A stretch of 64,000 bases of DNA, from the NCBI RefSeq assembly GCF_040187885.1, contig NZ_JBDPLH010000001.1, positions 930,001-994,000 of the forward strand, given 5' to 3'. Positions 16,399-25,629 of this stretch are shown one piece after another. The position numbers and the translations under genes were made by a program. Each line of letters begins with the position of its first letter. The first letter of the stretch is position 1. Source of the stretch: Roseateles_E cavernae. GTDB lineage: Bacteria; Pseudomonadota; Gammaproteobacteria; Burkholderiales; Burkholderiaceae_C. The notes below the pieces were generated by a model. That model was given only the letters and a program-made list of their open reading frames with translations, made no database searches and was not told where the DNA came from.

Positions 16399-16922
16399 TG
16401 CGGCGCCGGCACCAGCTGAGCCTTGCGGCCGCCCTGCTGGCCGGCCTGTGCTTCTACGCCACGCCTTATCTGGCCCTGCACCAGATCCGCAGCGCGGCGG
16501 CGACGCAGGATGCCGCCAAGCTGGCCGGCTATGTCGATTTCCCGGCGCTGCGCCAGAGCCTGAAGACCGGCATGCAGGCACGCCTGATCGGCGCCGAGCG
16601 CAATGAGCGGGGTGAACCGACCCCGGCCAATGTGATGGGCGCGGCGGTGGCCGGCGCGCTGCTGGGCCCGATGGTGGACAGCCTGATCACGCCCGAAAGC
16701 CTGGCCCGTGTGCTGCAAGGCCAGCAGCCGGCGGCCGCCGTCACCGGCATCGGGTCCGAGCCGGCGCCGGCCGATGCGCTGCAGACCCGCATGGGCTACG
16801 AGAGCGCCGACCGCTTTGTCTTCAGCGTCAAGAAACAGGGCGAAAACGAGGATCCGGTCGACCTGGTGCTCCGGCGTGACGGCCTGCTGCGCTGGAAGCT
16901 GGCCGAGCTGCGCCTGCCTTGA
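16398..16922 (+). CDS. DUF2939 domain-containing protein
   Basis: This 174-aa protein starts with one hydrophobic helix (about residues 7-28, probably an uncleaved anchor or signal peptide) and continues with the DUF2939 pattern: TPYLALHQIRSAAATQDAAKLAGYVDFPALRQSLK, near-invariant in the family, and a C-terminal beta region ending in LRRDGLLRWKLAELRLP. It is probably periplasmic. Its ATG overlaps the preceding stop codon. Function of the family is unknown. Confidence 0.88.
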   Translation: MRRRHQLSLAAALLAGLCFYATPYLALHQIRSAAATQDAAKLAGYVDFPALRQSLKTGMQARLIGAERNERGEPTPANVMGAAVAGALLGPMVDSLITPESLARVLQGQQPAAAVTGIGSEPAPADALQTRMGYESADRFVFSVKKQGENEDPVDLVLRRDGLLRWKLAELRLP

Positions 16923-16950
16923 TGCCCGATTCACTGATGGAGAGACCGCG

Positions 16951-17391
16951 ATGAACACCCGAAGAACCGCCCTGCTGGCCGGCCTGGCGCTGGCCATGTC
17001 CCTGCCTGTCATCGCCCAGACCGCCGCTGCGGGCGACAAGGTCGTCTATCACATCGACAACGCGGCCCTCCAGGCCACCAAGGGCCTGCGCAATATCCGC
17101 AACCATCTGGACGTGGCACCCGACACCCGCATCGTCGTCGTGACCCATGCCGAGGGCGTCGACTTCCTGCTGGAAGGCGCCAAGGACAAGAACAACCCGA
17201 ATATCGACTACGCGCCCCTGGTCTCGGCCCTGGTGGCGCGCGGCGTCAAGTTCGAGGTCTGCGAGATCACCTTGAAGAACCGCAACCTCGACAAGAAGGC
17301 CTTCGTGATGGACGCCGAGTTCACGCCTTCCGGCGTGGTACGAGCGGCGCGGCTGCAGACGCGCGAGGGCTATGCCTATCTGAAGCCCTGA
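16951..17391 (+). CDS. Exported DsrE-family protein
   Basis: The 146-aa precursor has a Sec signal peptide (about residues 1-23, after IAQ or AQT-AAA) and a DsrE/DsrF-like fold: a first strand KVVYHIDNA, a helix with RNHLDVAP, then IVVVTHAEGVDFLL and a C-terminal FEVCEITLKNRNL. The Cys in EVCEI is the residue position commonly conserved in this fold. Secreted DsrE proteins of this type are found near sulfur, copper or cytochrome genes in many proteobacteria, but no such gene is nearby. It follows DUF2939 by 28 nt. Confidence 0.85.
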   Translation: MNTRRTALLAGLALAMSLPVIAQTAAAGDKVVYHIDNAALQATKGLRNIRNHLDVAPDTRIVVVTHAEGVDFLLEGAKDKNNPNIDYAPLVSALVARGVKFEVCEITLKNRNLDKKAFVMDAEFTPSGVVRAARLQTREGYAYLKP

Positions 17392-17413
17392 GAGATCGCC
17401 CGCCTGCGGGCCT

Positions 17414-18940
17414 TCAGACGAACAGGCTTTGCGGCGCCAGATAGCGCTGGCGATAGCTCTCGAAGTCCATCACGTCGGCGGCCTCGATGCGGCGCTGCTC
17501 GGCCACCGAGGCCTCGGCCATCGCGGCGAAGCGCTGCTGCAGCTCGGGGCCGAAGGGCAGGGCCAGCAGGGCCTGGCGGGTCTGCTCGGACTGGGCGCGG
17601 ATGAAGGCCACATGGCTGTCGCCGAAGTCCTGCGCCATCGCGGCCAGCACCCGGGCCGAGGGGCTGCGCTCGGGCTGGGCCAGGGTCAGGCGGGCATCGG
17701 CCAGCGCGGCCTGGTAGGCCCCTCCGCCATGGGCTGCATCGAGGGCCGCCGCAAGCGGCGCGCAGCCGTCCAGCAGCTCGGCGCCCCAGTCGGCCAGCGT
17801 GATCTCGGCGCCGCCGCGGGCCAGGCGCAGGCCCGGCTCGCGGCCGCGGGCGGCGGTCAGGTGCTGGTTGTTGGCCAGCGCGGCGATCTCGTCGGGGCTG
17901 TCCGGCGGGCTGTCGGTCTGCAGGCAGTGCAGGAGGAAGATGTCGAGGAAACGCATGGTCTGGGCATTGATGCCCAGCGGCTCGAAGGGGTCGAGGTCCA
18001 TGCAGCGCACCTCGACGTACTCGACGCCGCGCTCGCGCAGCGCGTGCAGCGGGCGTTCGCCGGAGCGGATCACGCGCTTGGGGCGTATCGTGCCGTAGAA
18101 CTCGTTCTCGATCTGCAGCAGCGTGGGGCTGAGCTGGTTGTAGTCGCCGCCGACGCCGCGCACCCCCAGCTTTTCATAGGCTGGATAGGGGCGGGTCAGC
18201 GCCTCCTGCAGCGAAGCCGCATAGCTCTCCAGGCTGTTGTAGCTGACCGAGAGCGAGGCCTGAGCATCGCTCTGGTAGCCCAGCCGGCCCATGCGCAGCG
18301 AGGTGCCGTGGGGCATGTGATAGGTGTGCGTGCCGAGCGGATGCAGCTCGTGCGCGCGGCCTTCGACAAAGCTCGAACACAGGGCCGGCGAGGCGCCGAA
18401 CAGATAGAGCAGCAGGAAGGAGTGGCGGCGGAAATTGCGGATCAGGCCGAAATACTGCTCGGTCGTGACGCCCGGCAGCGACCAGTTGTAGTGGATGCCC
18501 GAGATGGTCTGCATGCGCCGGCCGTAGCGCTGGCCCAGGCCCATGCGGTAGACGCTCTTGGCGCGGCCGACATTGGAATGGCCGTAGCGACCCAGCGGGA
18601 TGGTCTCATCGGTCGGCAGGCCGCAGGGCATGGAGCCGACCCACAGCCGCTCCTGGCCCTCGGCCTGCAGCACCTGGTAGACCGACTGGTGGACCTCGCG
18701 CAGCTCGGTCAGCGCGGCCTCGACATCGGCATGCACGCCGGTGATGAGTTCCAGCTGCGATTCGCTGAAATCGGTGGTGATGTGGGGGTGGGTCAGGGCC
18801 GAACCCAGCGCCAGCGGGTGCGGGGTCAGGGCCAGGCGGCCATCGGGCAGCGCGCGCAGGCTTTCCTTTTCGATACCGCGTCGAATGCCTTGTAGTTGTG
18901 CGGCCGCAGGTGGCTGCGGCCTGTTTTTGGTCTCGCTCAT
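17414..18940 (-). CDS. gshA: Glutamate-cysteine ligase
   Basis: This 508-aa enzyme makes gamma-glutamylcysteine, the first step in glutathione synthesis. The N-terminal GIEKESLR (about residues 20-27), TDFSESQLELIT (about 56-67), WVGSMPCGLP and ISGIHYNWSLP are the signatures of the Escherichia-type GshA; the length is close to the usual 510-520. GGGGA (AAGGGGA) precedes the ATG by 7-8 nt. It converges on the DsrE gene over 22 nt, where a short GC-rich inverted repeat (17398-17411) lies but no T-tract. Confidence 0.95.
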   Translation of the reverse strand: MSETKNRPQPPAAAQLQGIRRGIEKESLRALPDGRLALTPHPLALGSALTHPHITTDFSESQLELITGVHADVEAALTELREVHQSVYQVLQAEGQERLWVGSMPCGLPTDETIPLGRYGHSNVGRAKSVYRMGLGQRYGRRMQTISGIHYNWSLPGVTTEQYFGLIRNFRRHSFLLLYLFGASPALCSSFVEGRAHELHPLGTHTYHMPHGTSLRMGRLGYQSDAQASLSVSYNSLESYAASLQEALTRPYPAYEKLGVRGVGGDYNQLSPTLLQIENEFYGTIRPKRVIRSGERPLHALRERGVEYVEVRCMDLDPFEPLGINAQTMRFLDIFLLHCLQTDSPPDSPDEIAALANNQHLTAARGREPGLRLARGGAEITLADWGAELLDGCAPLAAALDAAHGGGAYQAALADARLTLAQPERSPSARVLAAMAQDFGDSHVAFIRAQSEQTRQALLALPFGPELQQRFAAMAEASVAEQRRIEAADVMDFESYRQRYLAPQSLFV

Positions 18941-18998
18941 GCGACGGTCCCCTTGTTCTAGCGAGCGCGGAAGTTAACAGAAGCGCGTGACCGGCGCT

Positions 18999-19937
18999 TT
19001 AGTCCTTCTCCTGCTCCATCAGCAGATAGGTGTTATAGGCGTTCATGCGGTTGGCCAGCTTGAACAGCGGCAAGGCCTCGTAGCGCGACCAGTCGGTGGC
19101 AGCATAGACCTCATCGAAAGGCGTCATCTCGCGCGCCGCCCGGCCCATGGTGGCGCGCAGATAGGCCAGGTAGTCGCGGGTCAGCAGCAGGTCCTGCAAG
19201 GCCTCGCCCGACTGGGTGGAGGCCGGGCCGTGGCCCGGCACGATGACGGCGGCCGGGCGGGTCAGCAGGCGATCCAGCGAGGCCACCCAGCGCCGGCTGT
19301 CGGCCTGGCCGACAAAGGGGATGCGGCCGCGGAACACCAGGTCACCGGCGAACAGCAGCTTGTCGGCCGGCAGCCAGACGCTCAGGTCTTCCGGCGTGTG
19401 GGCCGGTCCGACCGGGATCAGCTGGATCTCCAGCCCGCCCAGGCTCAGCCGGGTTTCGCGGTCCACCCACTGGTCGGCCGCCACCAGCGTGGTGCCGGGC
19501 TCGACCAGGCCCTCGGCGATGCTGGCCTGCAGGCGCTGGGCGGCGGTCTCGCTGTTCAGGTATTCGCGTGCTGCCTGGTGGGCGATGATGCGCGCCCCGG
19601 CCTTCTTGAACTCCTGCAGGCCGTAGATGTGGTCGGCGTGGTAGTGGGTCAGGATCACATGGCTCAGCGGCTTGGGGCTGAGCGTCTTGATGACCTGCAG
19701 CAGCTCGCGCGCCAGCGCCGGCGAGCCCAGCGCGTCGACCAGCACCAGGCTGTCGGCGGTCTCGATCAGGCCGGCGTTGGAGATGTTGTTGCGGTTCTCG
19801 CGGCTGCCGGCGGCCGACAGGCCCTCGAACATCCAGACATGGGGCGAGAGGCGCTGCGGCGGCGCGGCCTGGGCTGGCGCGGCGCCGATCAGCAGGGCCA
19901 GGGCCAGCAGCGGGGCAGCAAAAGAGTGCGGTGACAT
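18999..19937 (-). CDS. Exported metallo-beta-lactamase-fold hydrolase (SoxH-like)
   Basis: The 312-aa precursor has a signal peptide (about residues 1-24) and an MBL fold with the zinc motif HYHADH (His98, His100, Asp102, His103), a later GDLVF and GHGPA and a C-terminal DWSRYEALPLF region as in periplasmic MBL-fold hydrolases of the SoxH/quinoprotein-relay type. The start at 19937 is chosen because a signal peptide follows; the frame stays open upstream for over 800 codons only as a GC-rich artefact across the histidine kinase. Substrate unknown. Confidence 0.88.
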   Translation of the reverse strand: MSPHSFAAPLLALALLIGAAPAQAAPPQRLSPHVWMFEGLSAAGSRENRNNISNAGLIETADSLVLVDALGSPALARELLQVIKTLSPKPLSHVILTHYHADHIYGLQEFKKAGARIIAHQAAREYLNSETAAQRLQASIAEGLVEPGTTLVAADQWVDRETRLSLGGLEIQLIPVGPAHTPEDLSVWLPADKLLFAGDLVFRGRIPFVGQADSRRWVASLDRLLTRPAAVIVPGHGPASTQSGEALQDLLLTRDYLAYLRATMGRAAREMTPFDEVYAATDWSRYEALPLFKLANRMNAYNTYLLMEQEKD

Positions 19938-19997
19938 GGGCCTGGAGCGTAGCAGGCCCGGCCTCGCTACACTCGGACGCAGCACAATCGACGGCCC

Positions 19998-22574
19998 ATG
20001 ATGGAAGCGTTCTGGCGTCAGGCAAGACAAGCGGCGCTGCGCGTCTGGCGACAGGATGCGGCGGCGCTGCGCTGCGAGCCCAATGCGGCGGCGCTGCAAT
20101 GGGCCCGGGGCCTGGACGCGTCCGACCCGGCCTGGCTGGCGCTGGCGCAGGCGGTGCTGCAAGCCCCCGACGACGCTGTGCGGCCCTGGCGGCTCGGCAG
20201 CGCGGACTTCGAGGGTCAGGCCTTGCTGGTCGAGGACGGCGCGCTGCTGTGGTGGCAGGCGGCGGCCCTCGATCCGGGACTGGCGCAGGCCGTGCAGCTG
20301 GCCGGGCTGTCGATCTGGCGGCTCGACCCGCAGACCCAGCGCATCAGCTACGACCCCTATGGCGCCGGCCCCACCGGCATGCCCTCGCCGCAGGAAGGTG
20401 TCGCGCTGGACCTGGTGCGCGAGCGCATCCATCCCGATGACCGGGAGGCGGTGCGGCGCGCGGCGGTGGCCGCGCTGGAGGGCCAGGCGCGCGTCGATAC
20501 GCTGGCCCGCTACCGCCAGGATGATGGCCGCTGGTGCCCGGTGCTGACCCGCCGGGTCGCCCAGCGCGACGCCGCCGGCCGGGTGCTGGGCCTGCTGGGC
20601 GTCTCGCTCGATCTCAGCGTGCTGGTCGCGGAGCGCGAACGCATGGTCTCGGCGGCTGAGGCGGCGGGTCTGGGGCTGTGGAGCCTGCATGGCAATGACG
20701 GCCGGCCCGAGTGGAATCTGCCGATGTACCTCATCCACCACTGTGATCCGACGAAACCGCCGCCCAGCCAGGCCTTCTGGTGGGCCCACCATGTGCACCC
20801 GCTGGACCGCGAGCGCCTGAAGCGCGAGTATCGCGAGGCCGAGATCCAGGGCCAGATCAGCCATCAGAGCGAGTTCCGCGTGCTGACGCCCGAGGGCCGG
20901 GTGCGCTGGGTCCACAGCTGGACCCGGCACGAGCTGCGCGATGGCCGGCACACCGCCTATGGCCTGCATCTGGATGTGACCGACCGGCGCGGCGTCGAGT
21001 TCGAGCTGCAGCAGGAGCGCGAGCGCACGCTGTTCGCGCTCGGCGCGGCCGGCGTTGGCGTCTGGCACCGCGTCGACGCGCAGCACAGCTACTGGAGCGA
21101 GACCATGTACCGGCTGCGCGGCCTCGATCCCGCCGACCCGCGCCCTATCGATCAGCTGGCCGAGCTGTGCCTGCATCCGGAGGACCGCGCCGCCTGGGCC
21201 GAGATCTCGGGCCGCTACAAGCGCGGTGACAGCGAGGCGGTGCTGGAATGGGAGTTCCGCGTGGTCTGGCCCGATGGCTCGGTGCACTGGCTGGTCAGCC
21301 GTGGCCGTACCGTGCGCGATGAGCAGGGCCGGCCGAGCTACCGCACCGGCATCAATGTCGATGTGACCGGGCGGCACCAGGCCCAGGCCCTGCTGCTGGA
21401 GAGCCAGCGCCTGGAACAGCTCAAGCGCACCCAGTCCGAGTTCCTGGCCCGGGTCAGCCATGAGCTGCGCACGCCGCTGAACGCGGTGCTCGGCTTCGCC
21501 CAGCTGCTGGCCTATGACGCCAGCGAGCCGCTGAGCGAGCGTCAGAGCGAGCGCCTGGCCCGCATCGATGCGGCCGGCCGCCATCTGCTGGCCCTGATCG
21601 ACGATGTGCTGGACCTGGCCCGCATCGATGTCGAGCAGCAGCCGCTGGCCGACGAGCCGGTGTCGCTGCAGGCGCTGGTCCAGCAGGCGCTGGAATGGGT
21701 GGCCGCGCCGGCCCAGGCCGCCGGCATCGCGCTGCGCCTGGCCGAGCCGCAGCTGCCCGGCCGGGTGCGGGCCGATCGCCGCCGGCTCGGCCAGGTGGCG
21801 ATCAATCTGCTGACCAATGCGATCAAGTACAACCGCGCCCAGGGTTGGGTCGAGGTCGGCACGCTGGCGCGCGGCCGGTCCGAAGGCGGCGACGGGCCAG
21901 CGCAATGGGCGCTGGTGGTGCGCGACAGTGGGCGCGGCCTGGCACCGGACGTGCGCCAGCGCATCTTCGAGCCCTTCAACCGGCTGGGTGCCGAACTCGA
22001 GGGCATCGCCGGCACCGGCATCGGCCTGACCATCGTGCGCCAGCTGACCGAGCGCATGGGCGGCCAGATCGAGCTGCTCAGCGAGCCCGGGGTCGGCAGC
22101 GAGTTCCGCATCTGGCTGCCGGCCGACCAGGAGGGCACGCGCCCGGCGCCGCTGGACGAGCTGCCGCCGCTGATGGCGCCGCCGCCGACGCATGCCGTGG
22201 CGGGCGCACGCCTGAAGCTGCTGTGCATCGAGGACAACCCGACCAATCTGCAGCTGGTGCGCGAGCTGCTGGCGCTGCGTCCGGCGGTGGCGCTGAGCAC
22301 GGCCGACACCGGCCGTGCCGGCATCGCGCTGGCCTTGCAGCTGCGCCCCGATGTGATCTTGCTGGACATGCAGCTGCCCGATCTGCACGGCAGCGAGGTC
22401 TTGCGCGCGCTGCGTCGCTCGCCGGCCCTGAGCGCCTGCCGGGTGATCGCGCTGTCGGCCAATGCGATGCCGGCCGATATCGAGGCCGCGCGCGCCCAGG
22501 GCTTCGACGACTACTGGACCAAGCCGATCGAGCTGGCGCGCTTTCTGCGCGGCATCGATGCCCTACTGGCCTGA
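19998..22574 (+). CDS. PAS-domain hybrid sensor histidine kinase with receiver domain
   Basis: This 858-aa cytoplasmic-looking sensor has no clear transmembrane helix. Three PAS/PAC modules fall at about residues 85-210, 220-335 and 345-460 (DVTDRRG and DVTGRHQ mark PAC ends). The HisKA box SHELRTPLNAVLGF holds phospho-accepting His488. The ATP-binding domain shows the N box (INLLTNAIKYN), G1 (DSGRGL), F (IFEPFNRLG) and G2 (GTGIGLTIV). A receiver domain at about 740-858 has the acidic pair ED in LCIEDN, phospho-accepting Asp790 in LLDMQLPD and Lys in TKPI. No partner regulator sits next to it. The start could be 19998 or the ATG 3 nt later. Confidence 0.9.
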   Translation: MMEAFWRQARQAALRVWRQDAAALRCEPNAAALQWARGLDASDPAWLALAQAVLQAPDDAVRPWRLGSADFEGQALLVEDGALLWWQAAALDPGLAQAVQLAGLSIWRLDPQTQRISYDPYGAGPTGMPSPQEGVALDLVRERIHPDDREAVRRAAVAALEGQARVDTLARYRQDDGRWCPVLTRRVAQRDAAGRVLGLLGVSLDLSVLVAERERMVSAAEAAGLGLWSLHGNDGRPEWNLPMYLIHHCDPTKPPPSQAFWWAHHVHPLDRERLKREYREAEIQGQISHQSEFRVLTPEGRVRWVHSWTRHELRDGRHTAYGLHLDVTDRRGVEFELQQERERTLFALGAAGVGVWHRVDAQHSYWSETMYRLRGLDPADPRPIDQLAELCLHPEDRAAWAEISGRYKRGDSEAVLEWEFRVVWPDGSVHWLVSRGRTVRDEQGRPSYRTGINVDVTGRHQAQALLLESQRLEQLKRTQSEFLARVSHELRTPLNAVLGFAQLLAYDASEPLSERQSERLARIDAAGRHLLALIDDVLDLARIDVEQQPLADEPVSLQALVQQALEWVAAPAQAAGIALRLAEPQLPGRVRADRRRLGQVAINLLTNAIKYNRAQGWVEVGTLARGRSEGGDGPAQWALVVRDSGRGLAPDVRQRIFEPFNRLGAELEGIAGTGIGLTIVRQLTERMGGQIELLSEPGVGSEFRIWLPADQEGTRPAPLDELPPLMAPPPTHAVAGARLKLLCIEDNPTNLQLVRELLALRPAVALSTADTGRAGIALALQLRPDVILLDMQLPDLHGSEVLRALRRSPALSACRVIALSANAMPADIEAARAQGFDDYWTKPIELARFLRGIDALLA

Positions 22575-23009
22575 GCCGAACAGCGCGTCATAGCGGCGCT
22601 GCATCTCCTGAGGCGTGACGTCCTCCAGATGATGGCCGATATTCCACAAATGGCCGAAGGGGTCGCGCACGGTGCCCGAGCGCTCGCCATAGAACTCGTC
22701 CTGGGCCGGCCTGATCAGCGTGGCGCCGGCCTCGATGGCGCGCGCGATCAGCGCATCGCAGTCGTCGACATGCAGATGGATCGAGAACGAGGTGCCACCT
22801 ATCGTCTCGGGGCCGACACAGCCGATCTCCGGGTACTCGTCCGAGAACATGATCACATGGCCGCCGAAGTCCAGCTCCACATGGCCGACGCGGCCGCCGG
22901 GCTCGGTCAGGCGAAACAGCTCGGTGGCGCCGAAGGCGCGGCGGTAGAACGCGATGGCCTGCGCGGCATTGCGCACGCGCAGCTGGGCAAAGACTTCCTT
23001 GACGCTCAT
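22563..23009 (-). CDS. VOC-family (glyoxalase/bleomycin resistance-like) protein
   Basis: This 148-aa protein has the paired beta-alpha-beta-beta-beta units of the vicinal oxygen chelate fold, close to the PhnB-like subgroup: RNAAQAIAFYRRAFGA, GHVELDFGG, HVDDCDALIARAIEAGA and RDPFGHLWNI. Possible metal ligands are His in VGHVEL, His in IHLHVDD and Glu/His near the end. A strong ribosome binding site (CGAGGAGCG) lies before the ATG. Its 3-prime end overlaps that of the histidine kinase by 12 bp in convergent orientation. Substrate unknown. Confidence 0.85.
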   Translation of the reverse strand: MSVKEVFAQLRVRNAAQAIAFYRRAFGATELFRLTEPGGRVGHVELDFGGHVIMFSDEYPEIGCVGPETIGGTSFSIHLHVDDCDALIARAIEAGATLIRPAQDEFYGERSGTVRDPFGHLWNIGHHLEDVTPQEMQRRYDALFGSGQ

Positions 23010-23082
23010 GAACTCGCTCCTCGGTTGATCTGAGGCGCCACCTTAACGCGCCGCTTCGTCGCCGGCTTGAAGGAATTTGACC

Positions 23083-23913
23083 TCAGGTCCGCAGGCTCGC
23101 CGGCGGCATCGGCACATGATTGATCTGCACCGGCGCGATGCGGCGGTAGGCGCTCGGCGTCAGTCCGGCAATGCCGCTGAATTCCCGGCTCATATGGGCC
23201 TGGTCGCTGTAGCCGGCGTCCAGCGCCAGCTCGGCCAGCGGCCGCGCGGGACCGGCCGCCATCGCCGTCAGCAGGGTCTGGAAGCGCTGCACCCGGCAGA
23301 AGGCCTTGGGCGTCAGCCCGACGGCGGCGCCGAACAGCGCATTGAAATGGCGGTGGCTGAAGCCGCTGGCCTGCACCACCGCGTCGACGCGCTGCCCTCG
23401 GGCAAAGGCCGCCAATGCAAAAGCGAGCGCAGCCGGCAGTGCCGGTCGCGGCGTCGCCAGCCGCGCCAGCAGCGCCGCCTCGAACAGATCCAACGCCCGC
23501 AGCGGCGCGGCCTCGGCCGCCAGCCGCTGGCGCAATGCCTCGGCCGTGCTGCCCCACAGCTGGTCCAGCGGCGTGTGGCGATGGGCCAGCGCCAGCGCCG
23601 GCACGCCCAAGAGCCACTGGCTGGCGCCCGGCCGCAGCTGGGCACCGACCGAGCGGCCGGGCGCGGCGCCGGCGCGCACATAAAGGCGCTCCCGGGCGCC
23701 ACCGACGATGCACAAACCCAGCTCCTGGGCGGCGCTGTCGAACAGCCGCAGCGGCGGGCCGGACAGGCGCAGCACCAGGCTCATCGCGCCGGTGGGCAGG
23801 GTGTGCTCGCGCGCCACCGCCGGCGCGGCGCCGCCGTCGCTGACCCAGAGCTTCTCGACGACGGCGCGCAGCGGCGGCGTGATCGACAAGCCTTCACGAA
23901 GAATCATCGACAT
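23083..23913 (-). CDS. AraC-family transcriptional regulator
   Basis: This 276-aa DNA-binding protein has an N-terminal ligand region (about residues 1-165) and an AraC-type double helix-turn-helix (about 180-270): VDAVVQASGFSHRHFNALF, GLTPKAFCRVQRF and LALDAGYSDQAHMSREFSGIAGLTPSAYRR, the last matching the family signature. The N-terminal part resembles the DUF6597 type. The ATG at 23913 is preferred over one at 23940. Its target is not evident; the VOC gene 73 nt downstream in the same direction is a candidate operon partner. Confidence 0.85.
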   Translation of the reverse strand: MSMILREGLSITPPLRAVVEKLWVSDGGAAPAVAREHTLPTGAMSLVLRLSGPPLRLFDSAAQELGLCIVGGARERLYVRAGAAPGRSVGAQLRPGASQWLLGVPALALAHRHTPLDQLWGSTAEALRQRLAAEAAPLRALDLFEAALLARLATPRPALPAALAFALAAFARGQRVDAVVQASGFSHRHFNALFGAAVGLTPKAFCRVQRFQTLLTAMAAGPARPLAELALDAGYSDQAHMSREFSGIAGLTPSAYRRIAPVQINHVPMPPASLRT

Positions 23914-23967
23914 GGCGGATAGCCTCGGCTGTCCTTGCATTGAAGCCCCGATTCTCGGGGAGTTCGG

Positions 23968-25629
23968 CTATCGAGGCGAACCGACCGCATCCCCAGCCAA
24001 CATCCCCTGATGATGGCTCAGGAACACCTGGCCGGCGAACCAGTCCTGCCAGCCGCTGCGGCGCAGCCGGTCGAGCACCGGGCCCTTGACCTCGCTGAGG
24101 TCGAGACGGATGCCCTGGCGGCGCAGGGCCTCGTGCAGCTCGCGCAGGGCTTCCAGGCCGCTGAAGTCGATGCCGTTGACCGGTGACATCTGCAGCACGA
24201 CGCGGCCGGTCGGCTCGCCCTGCTGGGCCAGATAGCTCTGCACCACCTCGGTCAGGCTGCGCGCGTTGGTGAACAGCAGGCTTTCGTCGATGCGCAGGCC
24301 CAGCACACCGGGCAGGCATTCGACCGCATGGCGGTCGACATTGCGGTAGTGCTCGGTGCCGGGAACCCGGCCGATCAGGGCCACATGGGGGCGCGCGGTG
24401 CGCTGCAGTAGCAGCGCGATCGAGCCCAGCACGCCGATGCCCAGCGCCGCCGCGACGCTCCACAGCAGCACCAGCGCGCTGACGCTCAGCATCAGCAGCG
24501 CCTCGGGCCAGGCATAGCGCCAGGCCTCGCGGTAGGGCGAGAGCTTGAGCCCGGACAGCACCGCGACGATGATGGTCGCGGCCAGCACCGCCTTGGGCAG
24601 CTGGGCCAGCGGCTCGGCCAGCAGCAGCATGGCCAGCCCCATCACGCCGGCGATGAAGACCCCGGTCATGCGGCTGCGGCTGCCGGCGTCATACATCAGC
24701 ACGCTGCGCGAGAAGCTGGCCGCCACCGGCATGCCGCCGCTCAGCGCGGCGGCGATGTTGGCGCCGGCCAGGCCGCGCAGCTCGCGCCGCGCATCGATGC
24801 GCTGGCCGGCGCGCCGGCCCAGCGACTCGGCCACCACCAGGCTGGACACATAGCCGACCAGGGCCACCAGCAAGGCGCCCGGCAGCATGGCCAGCCAGAG
24901 CGCGCCGTCCAGGCGCGGCAGGCTGAAGTGCAGGCGCAGCGGCGGCAGCTGGCCGACCAGCGGCACGCCGCGCGACAGCGCATCCGAGCCATGGGCCAGG
25001 GCCATCGCGGCCAGCAGTATCAGCAGCGGCGCGAGCCGGCCCGGCAGACCCTTGAGCCAGCGCCGCGCTGCCAGCAGCAGGGCCAGCGCGAGCAGGCCGT
25101 AGAGCGCGCTGAGGCCATGCCAGGCGAAGCCGCTGCGCCAGGCGCTCTGCAGCAGGGCCGGCAGTTCGAAACCCTTGGCCGGGCTGCCCAGCAGCACCGG
25201 CAGCTGGCTGGCCGCAATCGACAAGGTGGCGCCGGTCTCGAAGCCGTGCAACACCGGCACGCTCAGCAGCGCGGCCAGCGCATCGAGGCGCAGCGCGGCG
25301 GCCAGCGCCAGGATCAGCCCGACCTCGGCGGCCAGCACCAGGGCCGCCTCGCTGGGGCTGACGCCGGCCGGCGCCTGGCCCAGGGTCTGGGCAATCATCA
25401 GCGCCAGCACCGCCACCGGGCCGAGGCCCAGATGGGCGCTGGAGCCGAAGGCCGCATAGAGCAGCAGCGGCAGCAGGCTGGCATACAGCCCGACCTGGGG
25501 CGGCAGGCCGGCCAGCATCGCGTAGGCGATGCTTTGCGGGATCAGCAACACGCTGACGACCAGGGCCGCCAGCAGATCGTCGCGCAGGAGTTGCCGGCGG
25601 TAGTCCTGCCAGCGCTGCCACAGATGCAT
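23968..25629 (-). CDS. SulP-family anion permease with STAS domain
   Basis: This 553-aa inner-membrane transporter has the SulP layout: an N-terminal segment DDLLAALVVSVLLIPQSIAYAMLAGLPPQVGLYAS (about residues 17-51), many transmembrane helices to about residue 405, and a C-terminal STAS domain (about 430-540; SGLEALRELHEAL). Family members carry sulfate, bicarbonate or organic anions. The ATG at 25629 overlaps the stop of the Bug-family gene (TGATG), so the two are co-translated. A start 14 codons upstream would lie inside the Bug gene. Confidence 0.9.
   Translation of the reverse strand: MHLWQRWQDYRRQLLRDDLLAALVVSVLLIPQSIAYAMLAGLPPQVGLYASLLPLLLYAAFGSSAHLGLGPVAVLALMIAQTLGQAPAGVSPSEAALVLAAEVGLILALAAALRLDALAALLSVPVLHGFETGATLSIAASQLPVLLGSPAKGFELPALLQSAWRSGFAWHGLSALYGLLALALLLAARRWLKGLPGRLAPLLILLAAMALAHGSDALSRGVPLVGQLPPLRLHFSLPRLDGALWLAMLPGALLVALVGYVSSLVVAESLGRRAGQRIDARRELRGLAGANIAAALSGGMPVAASFSRSVLMYDAGSRSRMTGVFIAGVMGLAMLLLAEPLAQLPKAVLAATIIVAVLSGLKLSPYREAWRYAWPEALLMLSVSALVLLWSVAAALGIGVLGSIALLLQRTARPHVALIGRVPGTEHYRNVDRHAVECLPGVLGLRIDESLLFTNARSLTEVVQSYLAQQGEPTGRVVLQMSPVNGIDFSGLEALRELHEALRRQGIRLDLSEVKGPVLDRLRRSGWQDWFAGQVFLSHHQGMLAGDAVGSPR

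Noticed and set aside
17398..17411. Terminator between DsrE and gshA
   Set aside because: The GC-rich dyad has only a 2-nt loop if fully paired and no T-tract, so it was not listed.
18999..22388. A 1129-codon minus-strand open frame running from the MBL gene through the histidine kinase
   Set aside because: Only its last 312 codons are a gene. The rest is antisense to a kinase with clear motifs and reads as repetitive Gln/Arg/Gly, a result of high GC at third positions.
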